64,000 bases of DNA, from positions 165,485 to 229,484 of the forward strand of contig NZ_JACUUJ010000001.1 of assembly GCF_014859355.1 (NCBI RefSeq). Reading direction: 5' to 3'. The stretch is from Yoonia sp. (GTDB lineage Bacteria; Pseudomonadota; Alphaproteobacteria; Rhodobacterales; Rhodobacteraceae). The stretch's first letter is position 1. Every line of letters starts with the position of its first letter. This document shows, one piece after another, positions 8,414 through 16,100 of the stretch. The translations under genes were made by a program, and so were the position numbers. The notes under the pieces were generated by a model that did no database searches, was not told the DNA's origin, and saw only the letters and a list, made by a program, of their open reading frames with translations.

Positions 8414-9414
8414 GCCGCAGCCTCGACCTGTGTGATCCGGGTGGCGACGGTGTTGATGATGTGCTGGATGTTTTCGCCGCGTGCGCGGGCGGCAAAGGAC
8501 AGCGCCATGCGGTGTTCCAGCACTGGCACAGCCATGGCGCGCAGGTCTTCGGCAGAGGGCGCAAGCCGCCCGTCCAGCAGCGCCTGCGCGCGCACGGTCA
8601 GCATCAGGGCCTGCGCGGCACGGGGGCCCGGCCCCCAGCTGACGTTCTGGCGAATGATATCGGGGGCGTCATCGTCAGGGCGGCAGGCGCGCACCAGATC
8701 AAGGATCATGTCAACGATGCCGTCACCGACGGGCATGCGGCGCAGCAGGGTTTGCGCATCCAGCAACTCCTGCGCGGTAAACACGGGTTTCGACACCGCG
8801 TCTTCCACACCGGTGGTGGCGATCAGGATATCCTTTTCGGTGTCGCGATCGGGGTAGGGGACGTCGATCTGCACCAGAAAACGGTCCAGCTGCGCCTCTG
8901 GCAGGGGGTAGGTGCCTTCCTGTTCGATGGGGTTTTGCGTAGCCAGCACATGAAACGGCACGCCAAGGGGCCGGTGCTGGCCTGCGATTGTCACCTCTTT
9001 TTCCTGCATCGCTTGCAACAGCGCCGATTGTGTGCGTGGCGAGGCGCGGTTGATTTCATCGGCCATCAGAAGCTGGCAAAAGATCGGCCCTTCGATAAAG
9101 CGGAAATTGCGCGTGCCGTCGGCGGATGTTTCCAGCACCTCTGACCCCAGGATATCGGCGGGCATCAGGTCGGGCGTGAACTGGATGCGGTTGCCATGCA
9201 GGCCCATCACGGTTGACAGCGTATCGACCAAACGCGTCTTTCCCAGCCCGGGCAGCCCGATCAGCACAGCGTGCCCGCCGCAGATCAGCGCTGTCAGCGT
9301 CAGGTCAACGACCCGCGGCTGGCCGATGAAACGGGCGGCGATACTGCTGCGTGCCGCTTGCAGCTTAGCGCCCAAAATTTCGATCTGGGCGACAAGATCG
9401 GCATCGCTGGACAT
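8410..9414 (-). CDS. MoxR-family AAA+ ATPase
   Basis: This 334-residue AAA_3 ATPase has Walker A GLPGLGKT at residues 53-60, a Walker B/sensor region around LLMADEINRASPRTQSALLQAMQE, ATQNPIEQEGTYPLPEAQLDRF (shown by its parts here; sensor 1 region) and the MoxR lid domain. The start at 9414 has GGAGG six bases upstream; an in-frame extension upstream lacks family similarity. MoxR ATPases act as chaperones for partner complexes with von Willebrand domains. It is first of the four-gene cassette and divergent from the DUF1285 gene. Confidence 0.93.
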   Translation of the reverse strand: MSSDADLVAQIEILGAKLQAARSSIAARFIGQPRVVDLTLTALICGGHAVLIGLPGLGKTRLVDTLSTVMGLHGNRIQFTPDLMPADILGSEVLETSADGTRNFRFIEGPIFCQLLMADEINRASPRTQSALLQAMQEKEVTIAGQHRPLGVPFHVLATQNPIEQEGTYPLPEAQLDRFLVQIDVPYPDRDTEKDILIATTGVEDAVSKPVFTAQELLDAQTLLRRMPVGDGIVDMILDLVRACRPDDDAPDIIRQNVSWGPGPRAAQALMLTVRAQALLDGRLAPSAEDLRAMAVPVLEHRMALSFAARARGENIQHIINTVATRITQVEAAA

Positions 9415-9435
9415 GGCATTCCTCCGAGTGAACTC

Positions 9436-9458
9436 TATCTGTGATATACCATCAGATA
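9436..9458. promoter_or_regulatory. Inverted repeat between the MoxR and DUF1285 genes
   Basis: TATCTG and CAGATA arms are separated by 11 bases in the 70-base divergent gap. It could be an operator for either gene, but the arms are short and no regulator is known for it. Confidence 0.3.
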
Positions 9459-9484
9459 TAGCGACAGACCCCAATGGCAAAAAC

Positions 9485-10060
9485 ATGACGACACAAAAGA
9501 TTGTGACCCCTTCCGCAGAAAGCCTTGCCCAAAGCGCCCGTGCCGCCCAAAAAGGCGGCTTGCCGCCGGTGCATTTGTGGAATCCGCCGTTTTGCGGAGA
9601 TATTGACATGCGGATCGCACGGGACGGCACGTGGTTTTATCTTGGTACCCCGATTGGACGGCCCGCATTGGTCAAGCTGTTTTCGACGATTCTGCGCAAG
9701 GATGATGATGCTTATTTTCTGGTCACGCCTGTCGAAAAGGTCGGGATTACCGTTGATGATGCGCCTTTCGTTGCGGTGGATTTCAATCACCACGGCGACG
9801 GGCTGATGTTCCAGACGAATGTGGGTGACAGCTTTGTCGCAGGGCCTGACCATCCGATCCGGGTGGTGCGCGATCCGGCCACGGGCGAACCTTCACCCTA
9901 TGTTCTGGTGCGTCGCAATCTGGAGGCGCTGATTGATCGCAAGTCATTTTACCGTCTGGTGGATATTGGCGCCTATGCTGACCATGAGGGCGAAAGCTGG
10001 TTTGGCGTTTGGTCGCAGGGCGCGTTTTTTCCGATTGTTCCATCTGCCGATCTGGAATGA
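9485..10060 (+). CDS. DUF1285 domain protein
   Basis: From the ATG at 9485 (MTTQKIVTPS) the protein has 191 residues. Conserved features of DUF1285 are visible: PPVHLWNPPFCGDIDMRI near residue 28, DGTWFYLGTPIGRPALVKLF and ILRKDDDAYFLVTPVEKVGI. The family is small, cytoplasmic and of unknown function. In alphaproteobacteria it often sits beside the MoxR ATPase gene, as here, which hints at a functional link. The frame is open far upstream inside the antisense of moxR; that extension was rejected. Confidence 0.85.
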   Translation: MTTQKIVTPSAESLAQSARAAQKGGLPPVHLWNPPFCGDIDMRIARDGTWFYLGTPIGRPALVKLFSTILRKDDDAYFLVTPVEKVGITVDDAPFVAVDFNHHGDGLMFQTNVGDSFVAGPDHPIRVVRDPATGEPSPYVLVRRNLEALIDRKSFYRLVDIGAYADHEGESWFGVWSQGAFFPIVPSADLE

Positions 10061-10149
10061 ATGTCAGATTTTTGGTGTCCGACAGTGTGATACCGGGCCA
10101 TACTTGCCGCAAACTTGATCAGTTTTTGATTTTTTATTGATCATCAGCA

Positions 10150-10170
10150 AGGTTTCCGGGCTTGAAACCT
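10150..10170. promoter_or_regulatory. Perfect 7+7 inverted repeat upstream of the DUF2798 gene
   Basis: AGGTTTC and GAAACCT flank a seven-base spacer, 50 bases before the DUF2798 start. It may be an operator or a leader hairpin. The AT-rich stretch before it (10115-10145) has two TGATCA words 16 bases apart and no clear gene. Confidence 0.4.
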
Positions 10171-10220
10171 GCGTGAATATTGCGAAGTACATCCGGACCC
10201 ACCAAAAAAGAAGTATTGTC

Positions 10221-10445
10221 ATGATCCCCGCCCGATTTGCCAACGTCCTGTTTGGCTTTCTTTTGTCCGGCATGATGTCGCTGATCGTATCCGGTATTTC
10301 GACGTTTCGCGCAGCGGGGCTGAGCGACGGGTTGTTCGGGCTATGGATGTCATCTTGGGCCCCAAGCTGGATGGTCGCCTTTCCAAGCGTTTTGTTGGTG
10401 GCGCCCTTTACGCGCCGTCTGGTTGCGCGGCTGATCAAGCCGTAA
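10221..10445 (+). CDS. DUF2798 family small membrane protein
   Basis: This 74-residue protein has two hydrophobic helices (about 4-24 and 45-64) and a basic C-terminus (TRRLVARLIKP), the size and plan of DUF2798 proteins. I chose the ATG at 10221 because the family begins close to the first helix; the frame is open 28 codons further upstream, but that part is polar and unlike the family. Function is unknown. It is followed at once by the convergent znuA gene. Confidence 0.7.
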   Translation: MIPARFANVLFGFLLSGMMSLIVSGISTFRAAGLSDGLFGLWMSSWAPSWMVAFPSVLLVAPFTRRLVARLIKP

Positions 10446-10480
10446 GCCGCATGACGCCGGCTTGATCAATGTTTGATGTA

Positions 10481-11452
10481 TTACAGGCAATCCGCCAGCG
10501 TGGTGGCAAGGTTGCGGATCATCCTTGGGTAAAGGCCAGCACCTGGTTCCAGATCGGACCCCAGCGGGTCAAGCACTGCAGTTTGCGCGCCCGAACCATC
10601 CAGCACCAGTGCAACACGGCCCGGGTTGAATTGTGGTTCTGACAAGATGCAGGTCACATCACGGTCAGCGATAATACCTCTGATTTCGGCGATCCGCGCC
10701 GGGCTGGGTTCACGCGCATCTGACATGGAAATGGCCCCGGTTGCGGGAAAATCGAAGGCTTGTTCAAAATACTGATAAGCATCGTGAAACACGATGAAAT
10801 TCCGGTCTTGCAGGGGATCAAGAATGTTTGCTACCTCGGCTGACAGGGTCGCCAATTCGGCGCGGCCCGCTGCCGCATTGGCGAAATATGCCCCGGCATT
10901 ATCGGGGTCTGCCGCTGACAGGGATGCTGCAATGGTATTCAGCCAGACTGCTGCGTTATCTGGCGACAACCATGCATGAGGGTCAGCAGCGCCATGATCA
11001 TGGTCATCGTGATCGGCTTCATCTGCGTGGTCGTCATGATCATCTTCATCCGCGTGGTCGTCGTTCGCATCATTGCCGTGATCATGCGCCTCGAACAAGG
11101 CGCCTTCACGGAAGGGCAATACGCGGGTGCCTGGGATGTCCAGAAATGTGACGCTTTGCGCGTCGCCCGCAAGGGCTGCGATGGCCCCGTCAAGCCACGG
11201 TGTCAGGTCGGGGCTGACCCAAAAAACAATGTCCGCGTTTTGCAGCGCCGCCGCCTGCGACGGGCGCAGCGCGTATTCATGCGGTGACGCGCCGGAATCG
11301 ATAATCAGGTCGGGTGCGCCTAACCCGTCCATGACCCTTGCGACCAGTGAATGCACGGGTGCGATGTCTGCTGCGACGCGCGGCACGTCAGCCAATGCGG
11401 TTCCGGCCAGCAAAGATGCCGCAATCGTAAGGGAAATGAGTTTTCTGGACAT
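10481..11452 (-). CDS. znuA: Zinc ABC transporter periplasmic binding protein ZnuA
   Basis: The protein has 323 residues from the ATG at 11452, which has GGAG six bases upstream; another ATG four codons earlier (11464) is possible. It has a signal peptide (LISLTIAASLLAGTALA) and the cluster A-I zinc-binding protein fold. The histidine/aspartate-rich loop at about residues 115-155 is typical of ZnuA and may collect or sense zinc. DPHAWLSPDN and the FHDAYQYFE motif carry metal-ligand histidines. It is divergent from zur-znuC-znuB, so the whole zinc uptake system is here. Confidence 0.95.
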   Translation of the reverse strand: MSRKLISLTIAASLLAGTALADVPRVAADIAPVHSLVARVMDGLGAPDLIIDSGASPHEYALRPSQAAALQNADIVFWVSPDLTPWLDGAIAALAGDAQSVTFLDIPGTRVLPFREGALFEAHDHGNDANDDHADEDDHDDHADEADHDDHDHGAADPHAWLSPDNAAVWLNTIAASLSAADPDNAGAYFANAAAGRAELATLSAEVANILDPLQDRNFIVFHDAYQYFEQAFDFPATGAISMSDAREPSPARIAEIRGIIADRDVTCILSEPQFNPGRVALVLDGSGAQTAVLDPLGSDLEPGAGLYPRMIRNLATTLADCL

Positions 11453-11464
11453 TGCTGTCTCCAT

Positions 11465-11477
11465 GTGATTTTATAAC
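11465..11477. promoter_or_regulatory. Candidate Zur box
   Basis: GTGATTTTATAAC is a 13-base near-palindrome with one mismatched pair, close to the GTTATnnnATAAC core of Zur sites. It lies between divergent znuA and zur, 13 bases from the znuA start. A second related word, GAAATGAAATAACATG, overlaps the zur start region. It would let Zur repress both sides when zinc is plentiful. Confidence 0.55.
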
Positions 11478-11508
11478 ATTTGGTGACTGCTATATGAAAT
11501 GAAATAAC

Positions 11509-12027
11509 ATGACAAGTCGAATATCTCGGCCCACTGAAAATGCGCCTGAAATGCTTGGATTTGAAAAACATGACCACAGCCATTGCGTCCAGACTGCCAT
11601 TCAGTCGGCTGAAATCTTTTGCGCGGACAAGGGGCTGCGGTTCACGCCCGTCCGGCGCAAGGTGCTGGAGTTATTGTTGCAGGAACACCGCGCGCTGGGC
11701 GCTTACGATATTCTGGACCGCCTGCGTGATGCCGGTTTTGGTGCGCAGCCGCCCGTCGCCTATCGGGCGCTGGATTTTCTTGTCAGTCACGGCTTTGCGC
11801 ACAAGATTGAACGGTTGAACGCCTTTATTGCCTGCGCGCATCCCGGCGCGCCCCATTCCCCCGCGTTCATGATCTGCCGGATCTGCGATTCGGTTGCCGA
11901 GGCGCAGTCGATGTCAGCCACGGGTGCGTTTGGCGATGCGGCCCGCCATGCCGGTTTTCAGATCGAACGCACGGTCGTCGAAGCCGAAGGCCTGTGCCCC
12001 ACCTGTGTGAAACAGGCCGATAAATGA
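11509..12027 (+). CDS. zur: Zinc uptake regulator Zur (Fur family)
   Basis: This 172-residue Fur-family repressor has a winged-helix N-terminal half (KGLRFTPVRRKVLELLL, then GAYDILDRLRDAGFGAQPPVAYRALDFL) and a C-terminal half with the structural zinc cysteines CRIC and CPTC. The N-terminal HDHSHC segment and the znu neighbours favour Zur over Fur or Mur. It overlaps znuC by four bases, so the regulator is co-expressed with the transporter it should repress. The start at 11509 is the first ATG; an internal ATG at residue 15 is possible. Confidence 0.92.
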   Translation: MTSRISRPTENAPEMLGFEKHDHSHCVQTAIQSAEIFCADKGLRFTPVRRKVLELLLQEHRALGAYDILDRLRDAGFGAQPPVAYRALDFLVSHGFAHKIERLNAFIACAHPGAPHSPAFMICRICDSVAEAQSMSATGAFGDAARHAGFQIERTVVEAEGLCPTCVKQADK

Positions 12028-12776
12028 GCCTGATCACACTTGAAAACCTATCCGTCCGCTATGGTGGGCAGACAGTGCTGCGCGATGTGAACCTGGCAAT
12101 TGCGCCGGGCGAAATTGTCACAATCGTTGGCCCGAACGGGTCTGGAAAAACCAGCCTGCTGCGCGCGATCATTGGCGCGACCCGGCCCGCAACAGGCCGT
12201 GTGACCCATCAAAAGGGACTAAAAATCGGATATGTCCCGCAAAAGCTGCATATCGATCCGACCTTGCCGATGACGGTGGAACGGTTCTTGCGCTTGCCCG
12301 GTGGCTTTCCGCGCGCCGATTGTGCCGCGGCATTGGACCAGGCCGAGGTGCCGGACCTGTCAAAACAGCAGATGACGTCGCTGTCTGGGGGGCAGTTCCA
12401 GCGGGTTCTTCTGGCACGGGCACTGATCAACCGGCCGGATGTCCTGCTGCTGGACGAGGCGACACAGGGGTTGGACCAGCCCGGCTCTGCCGCATTTTAC
12501 CGCCGGATCGCGCAGGTTCGGGCGCAAACCGGATGTGCCGTTCTGATGATCAGCCACGAATTGCATGTGGTGATGAGCGCATCAGACAGGGTTATTTGCC
12601 TGAACGGTCATGTCTGCTGTGAAGGCACCCCTGAAATTGTGTCGTCCGCGCCAGAATATCGCGCCTTGTTCGGGACTGGCACAGGGGGTGCGCTGGCGCT
12701 GTATCGGCACGAACACGACCACGCCCATGATGCCAATTGCGCGCACGAACACGAGACGGAAAAGGCAGCGGAATGA
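12024..12776 (+). CDS. znuC: Zinc ABC transporter ATPase ZnuC
   Basis: This 250-residue ABC ATPase has Walker A GPNGSGKT at residues 36-43, the Q-loop (YVPQK), signature LSGGQFQRV near 131 and Walker B DVLLLDEAT. The C-terminus carries a His-rich tail (HEHDHAHDANCAHEHE) like those of zinc transport proteins. It energises uptake by ZnuB in the inner membrane. It overlaps both zur and znuB by four bases, showing one translationally coupled operon. Confidence 0.95.
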   Translation: MSLITLENLSVRYGGQTVLRDVNLAIAPGEIVTIVGPNGSGKTSLLRAIIGATRPATGRVTHQKGLKIGYVPQKLHIDPTLPMTVERFLRLPGGFPRADCAAALDQAEVPDLSKQQMTSLSGGQFQRVLLARALINRPDVLLLDEATQGLDQPGSAAFYRRIAQVRAQTGCAVLMISHELHVVMSASDRVICLNGHVCCEGTPEIVSSAPEYRALFGTGTGGALALYRHEHDHAHDANCAHEHETEKAAE

Positions 12777-13570
12777 TGCTGGACGATTTTATGATCCGCG
12801 CAACACTGGCCGGTATCGGCGTCGCCTTTGCAGCGGCCCCGTTGGGCAGTTTTGTGGTCTGGCGGCGCATGGCCTATTTTGGCGATGCCACTGCCCATGC
12901 CGCCATTCTGGGGGTGGCCCTGTCACTGGCTTTCCAGATGTCGATTTTTGCCGGAACGATGGCCGTTTCGCTGGTGATGGCTCTGACGGTGACGATGCTC
13001 ACCGGCCGGGGATATGCCATGGATACCCTGTTGGGGGTGCTGGCGCATTCGGCGCTGGCTTTCGGGTTGGTGGCCGTTTCGTTTTTGTCAGGCGTGCGCA
13101 TCGACCTGATGGCCTATCTTTTTGGCGATATTCTATCGGTATCCCGAGGTGATCTTGCAGTGATCTGGGGGGGGGCGGCCTTGGTTGTTGTGCTGATCGG
13201 CTGGCGCTGGTCATCGTTGTTGACGGCAACCCTAAGCGACGATCTTGCCTATGCCAGTGGCATCAACCCCAAACGCGAACAACTGATCCTGACACTGTCG
13301 CTGGCCATCACGGTTGCGGTGGCCATTAAGGTGGTAGGTGTCCTGCTGATCGCCGCCATGCTGATCATTCCGGCGGCAGCAGCCCGCCCGATGTCCCGCA
13401 GCCCCGAAATGATGGCGGTCATGGCCGCTGTGATTGGTGCCGTGGCGGCCATAACCGGGCTGCGTGCGGCCTATGTATTCGACACCCCGGCGGGGCCGTC
13501 GATTGTGTGTGTGGCCGCGCTCATTTTTTTGGGCAGCAGTCTGTTATCCGGACGCAGAGGTGTATCTTGA
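12773..13570 (+). CDS. znuB: Zinc ABC transporter permease ZnuB
   Basis: This 265-residue permease is an ABC-3 family member with about eight hydrophobic segments. The start is in the ATGA overlap with znuC. WRRMAYFGDATAHAAILGVAL near residue 27 is the conserved early segment of ZnuB/MntB-type permeases, and LLIAAMLIIPAAAARPMS near 195 is the family signature. It carries zinc into the cytoplasm. It is the last gene of zur-znuCB; the next gene begins 180 bases later. Confidence 0.95.
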   Translation: MMLDDFMIRATLAGIGVAFAAAPLGSFVVWRRMAYFGDATAHAAILGVALSLAFQMSIFAGTMAVSLVMALTVTMLTGRGYAMDTLLGVLAHSALAFGLVAVSFLSGVRIDLMAYLFGDILSVSRGDLAVIWGGAALVVVLIGWRWSSLLTATLSDDLAYASGINPKREQLILTLSLAITVAVAIKVVGVLLIAAMLIIPAAAARPMSRSPEMMAVMAAVIGAVAAITGLRAAYVFDTPAGPSIVCVAALIFLGSSLLSGRRGVS

Positions 13571-13598
13571 GGGCGGGAAGACGGCGCGTCAGGGGCCG

Positions 13599-13616
13599 CT
13601 GTTACAAAACCGTTAG
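13599..13616 (+). promoter_or_regulatory. Candidate Pho box upstream of phoU-phoB
   Basis: CTGTTAC-AAAA-CCGTTAG has the 7-4-7 layout of a PhoB site (two direct repeats 11 bases apart; consensus CTGTCAT). Each repeat differs at two or three bases. It lies 133 bases before phoU in a gap without other genes, so phoU-phoB may be autoregulated. Confidence 0.45.
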
Positions 13617-13748
13617 ATAAGTATCATATAGGCTTTACAAAAATGCAGTAACTCCTGGCGCCATAAGTCTGACGTGATGACTGTTTTTTGCGGGGCGACT
13701 CTGTGGATTTGGTGTTGCGGAAAATGCAGTCGTATCTGGACCATCGAA

Positions 13749-14468
13749 ATGAATGACAAGCATATTTTCAGGTCATTTGATCGTGACCTGGAATCGATTC
13801 AGGCCAGGGTGCTGCGGCTTGGCGGCTTGGTGGAAGTCGCCCTGGAACAGGCGGCAAAAGCATTGCAAACCCATGATGTTTCACTTGCTGAAACGGTGCG
13901 CAAAGGTGATTGCCACGTTGATGACCTTGATCACGCGATCAGGGTTGACGCTGCGCGCCTTCTGGCCATGTGGTCGCCGACCGCCAGTGATCTGCGCAGC
14001 ATCTTGTGTGTAATGGACATCAGCTCACATCTGGAACGCTGCGGCGATCATGCCAGGAATATTGCAAGGCGCACGATCATCATGGCTGAAGAAGGTAACT
14101 TGCATGGCCCGCTTCTGGCGCTGCGACGGATGTCACGGTTTGTGAAAACGATGCTTGGCGATGCGCTGGATGCCTATGTCCAGCGCGACCTGGTAAAAGC
14201 CCGGGATGTTATCGCGCGCGATATCGAGGCGGATCAGTTTTATGATACGATTTTCAGGTCGTTGTTGATGCATATGATGGAAAATCACCGTAATGTCGAA
14301 GTGGGCATGCACCTGCACTTTATCGCCAAGCATATTGAACGGGTCGGTGATCATGCCACTGCAATCGCTGAACAGACGATATATCTGGTAACGGGTGGGC
14401 GTCCTGCCGATGATCGCCCGAAACATACCATCATGACGCCAGAAATTCAAGAAAGTGTGCGCATATGA
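13749..14468 (+). CDS. phoU: Phosphate signalling protein PhoU
   Basis: The protein has 239 residues from the ATG at 13749 (MNDKHIFRSFDRDLE), which matches the family start; 25 upstream in-frame codons are Cys/Trp-rich and were rejected. It has two PhoU repeats, each with its metal-binding signature: ERCGDHARNIAR near residue 97 and IERVGDHATAIAE near 196. PhoU links phosphate transport by Pst to inhibition of PhoR-PhoB signalling. It overlaps phoB by four bases. Unusually, no pstSCAB genes precede it. Confidence 0.93.
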   Translation: MNDKHIFRSFDRDLESIQARVLRLGGLVEVALEQAAKALQTHDVSLAETVRKGDCHVDDLDHAIRVDAARLLAMWSPTASDLRSILCVMDISSHLERCGDHARNIARRTIIMAEEGNLHGPLLALRRMSRFVKTMLGDALDAYVQRDLVKARDVIARDIEADQFYDTIFRSLLMHMMENHRNVEVGMHLHFIAKHIERVGDHATAIAEQTIYLVTGGRPADDRPKHTIMTPEIQESVRI

Positions 14469-15154
14469 CAGAAATGCAACCATCGGTTCTGATCGTCGAG
14501 GATGAACCGGCACAACGGGAAATGCTGGCCTATAACCTTGAAAGTGAAGGGTTTCGTGTGATCAAGGCGGCTGACGGCAACGAAGCGCTACTTCTCGTCG
14601 AAGAAGAAAACCCAGACCTGATTTTGCTTGACTGGATGTTGCCCGGCACATCAGGCATCGAAATTTGCCGCCAGATCAAAGTGCGGCCTGCTTTTCGCAT
14701 GACCCCGGTCATCATGCTGTCGGCGAGGTCGGAAGAGGTAGATAAAGTGCGCGGGCTGGAAATTGGTGCGGACGACTACATCGTCAAACCCTATTCGGTC
14801 GTCGAACTGCTGGCCCGTGTAAAGGCGCATCTGCGTCGGACCCGCCCAGCAAGTTTGGGGGAACGTCTGACTTTTGACGATATCGTGCTGGATGCGGAAA
14901 CGCACAAGGTTTTTCGTGGCGAACATGAACTTAAACTCGGGCCGACCGAATTTCGTTTGCTGTCAACATTCATGGAAAAACCGGGCCGGGTCTGGGGGCG
15001 CGAGCAGCTGTTGGACAGGGTCTGGGGCCGTGATATTTACGTGGATACCCGCACAGTTGACGTCCATGTCGGGCGCCTGCGAAAAGTCCTGAGCAGCCAC
15101 GGCGGTGAAGACCTGATCAGAACGGTGCGCGGCTCTGGATACGCCTTGGGATGA
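14465..15154 (+). CDS. phoB: Phosphate regulon response regulator PhoB
   Basis: This 229-residue OmpR-type response regulator has a receiver domain with acidic residues D13/E14, phosphoacceptor D56 (LLDWMLPGTSG) and the conserved lysine in DDYIVKPYSV, then a winged-helix DNA-binding domain (from about 130) ending VRTVRGSGYALG. PhoB activates phosphate-starvation genes. It is coupled to phoU. The sensor kinase phoR does not follow; the next gene is convergent. Confidence 0.92.
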   Translation: MTEMQPSVLIVEDEPAQREMLAYNLESEGFRVIKAADGNEALLLVEEENPDLILLDWMLPGTSGIEICRQIKVRPAFRMTPVIMLSARSEEVDKVRGLEIGADDYIVKPYSVVELLARVKAHLRRTRPASLGERLTFDDIVLDAETHKVFRGEHELKLGPTEFRLLSTFMEKPGRVWGREQLLDRVWGRDIYVDTRTVDVHVGRLRKVLSSHGGEDLIRTVRGSGYALG

Positions 15155-15187
15155 AATGGTTGTGTGGCGTTATTGCGCCAGACCCGG

Positions 15188-15204
15188 CTGTGATGATGTC
15201 ACAG
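15188..15204. terminator. Hairpin between convergent phoB and usp genes
   Basis: CTGTGA and TCACAG pair around a five-base loop, 33 bases after phoB and 24 before the end of the stress-protein gene. There is no clear T-run, so it is a weak candidate for a shared terminator. Confidence 0.3.
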
Positions 15205-15228
15205 ACGGATCAGGCAAACAGCTTTCAA

Positions 15229-16086
15229 TCATCGCATGATCAGAACGGGCACACGGCACGACCTGATCATTTCTGTCGTGGTTGATCCGATGATCAGCGC
15301 ACGCACCCGCGAATGGCCATAGGCCCCCATGACAAGCAATTCATGTTCCTCGGCTTTTGTGATTTGTGCCAATACCTTTTCCGGCTCGCCGCTATGCACA
15401 ATGACTTCAGCCTGGAACCCACCCGCCTTGAGCGATGCAGCGGCAGAATCCAGCGTTTTGCGGATGTCGGGCGTATCATTACCAGCAAAAACCAGCGAAA
15501 CGGCCAGCCCTTTAAATAGCGGGCTACGCGAAATGTAGTCAACCGCCTTAAGCGATGACGGTCCGCCATCAAATGCCACCAGCACCTTTTGCACCGGCTT
15601 GAACGCGCGGTTGGCGATGAAAACAGGCTTGCTACTGGATCGCACGACGCGTTCCAGATTGGACCCAAGGTGTTCCATCGCCATGCCTGCGGCCTCGCCC
15701 CGTTTGCCGATGACGATCATGTCGCCCTGATCTTCCTTGGCGGTGACGGTTTCGATCAGATCACCCTGACGCAGGCGGGTTTCAACATCGGTCAGGCCAT
15801 CTGCAACAACGATTGCCTTTGCATCTGCCAAAATCGCGCGCCCGTGTTCGTGGGCCAACTTGGCACGTTCGGCGTCAAGGTCTGCCAACTGGTTCATCAG
15901 CGCGGTGCGTGCGCCCAGCTTGATCGCACCGGACAGGTCTTGCTTTTCGACTCCGGCACGGCGGCCCATCACGTGATAAATCTTGACCTTCCAGTCATTT
16001 TTACCAGCGATCCACGCCGCATGGCGGCAAACGCTTTCGGAATAGGCGGACCCATCCACCAATGCGATAAGTGTTTTCGTTGTCAT
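15229..16086 (-). CDS. Universal stress protein with two UspA domains
   Basis: The protein has 285 residues, the length of tandem UspA proteins. The first domain starts TLIALVDGSAYSESVCRHAAWIA; the second starts KVLVAFDGGPSSLKAVDYIS near residue 150 and ends with the nucleotide-binding type motif GAYGHSRVRALIIGSTTTEMIR. Such proteins bind ATP or AMP and help in stress survival. The gene follows the SulP transporter after 14 bases on the same strand, a pairing seen in other bacteria, where the stress protein may modulate the transporter. That link is inference. Confidence 0.9.
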   Translation of the reverse strand: MTTKTLIALVDGSAYSESVCRHAAWIAGKNDWKVKIYHVMGRRAGVEKQDLSGAIKLGARTALMNQLADLDAERAKLAHEHGRAILADAKAIVVADGLTDVETRLRQGDLIETVTAKEDQGDMIVIGKRGEAAGMAMEHLGSNLERVVRSSSKPVFIANRAFKPVQKVLVAFDGGPSSLKAVDYISRSPLFKGLAVSLVFAGNDTPDIRKTLDSAAASLKAGGFQAEVIVHSGEPEKVLAQITKAEEHELLVMGAYGHSRVRALIIGSTTTEMIRSCRVPVLIMR

Positions 16087-16100
16087 GTTCGTTTCCTCCC

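Noticed and set aside
10115..10145. Two TGATCA words as an FNR-type site
   Set aside because: FNR sites need TTGAT-N4-ATCAA; these are 16 bases apart and each lacks the spacer.
10976..11287. His/Asp repeats that looked like a low-complexity repeat array
   Set aside because: They encode the histidine-rich metal loop of ZnuA; the repeat is protein-level and expected.
13674..13748. Upstream extension of PhoU
   Set aside because: The 25 extra residues are rich in Cys and Trp, unlike any PhoU, and the family start matches the ATG at 13749.
15188..15204. TGTGA-N5-TCACA as a CRP site
   Set aside because: The spacer is five rather than six bases and it lies between convergent genes, so a stem-loop at the 3' ends is more likely.
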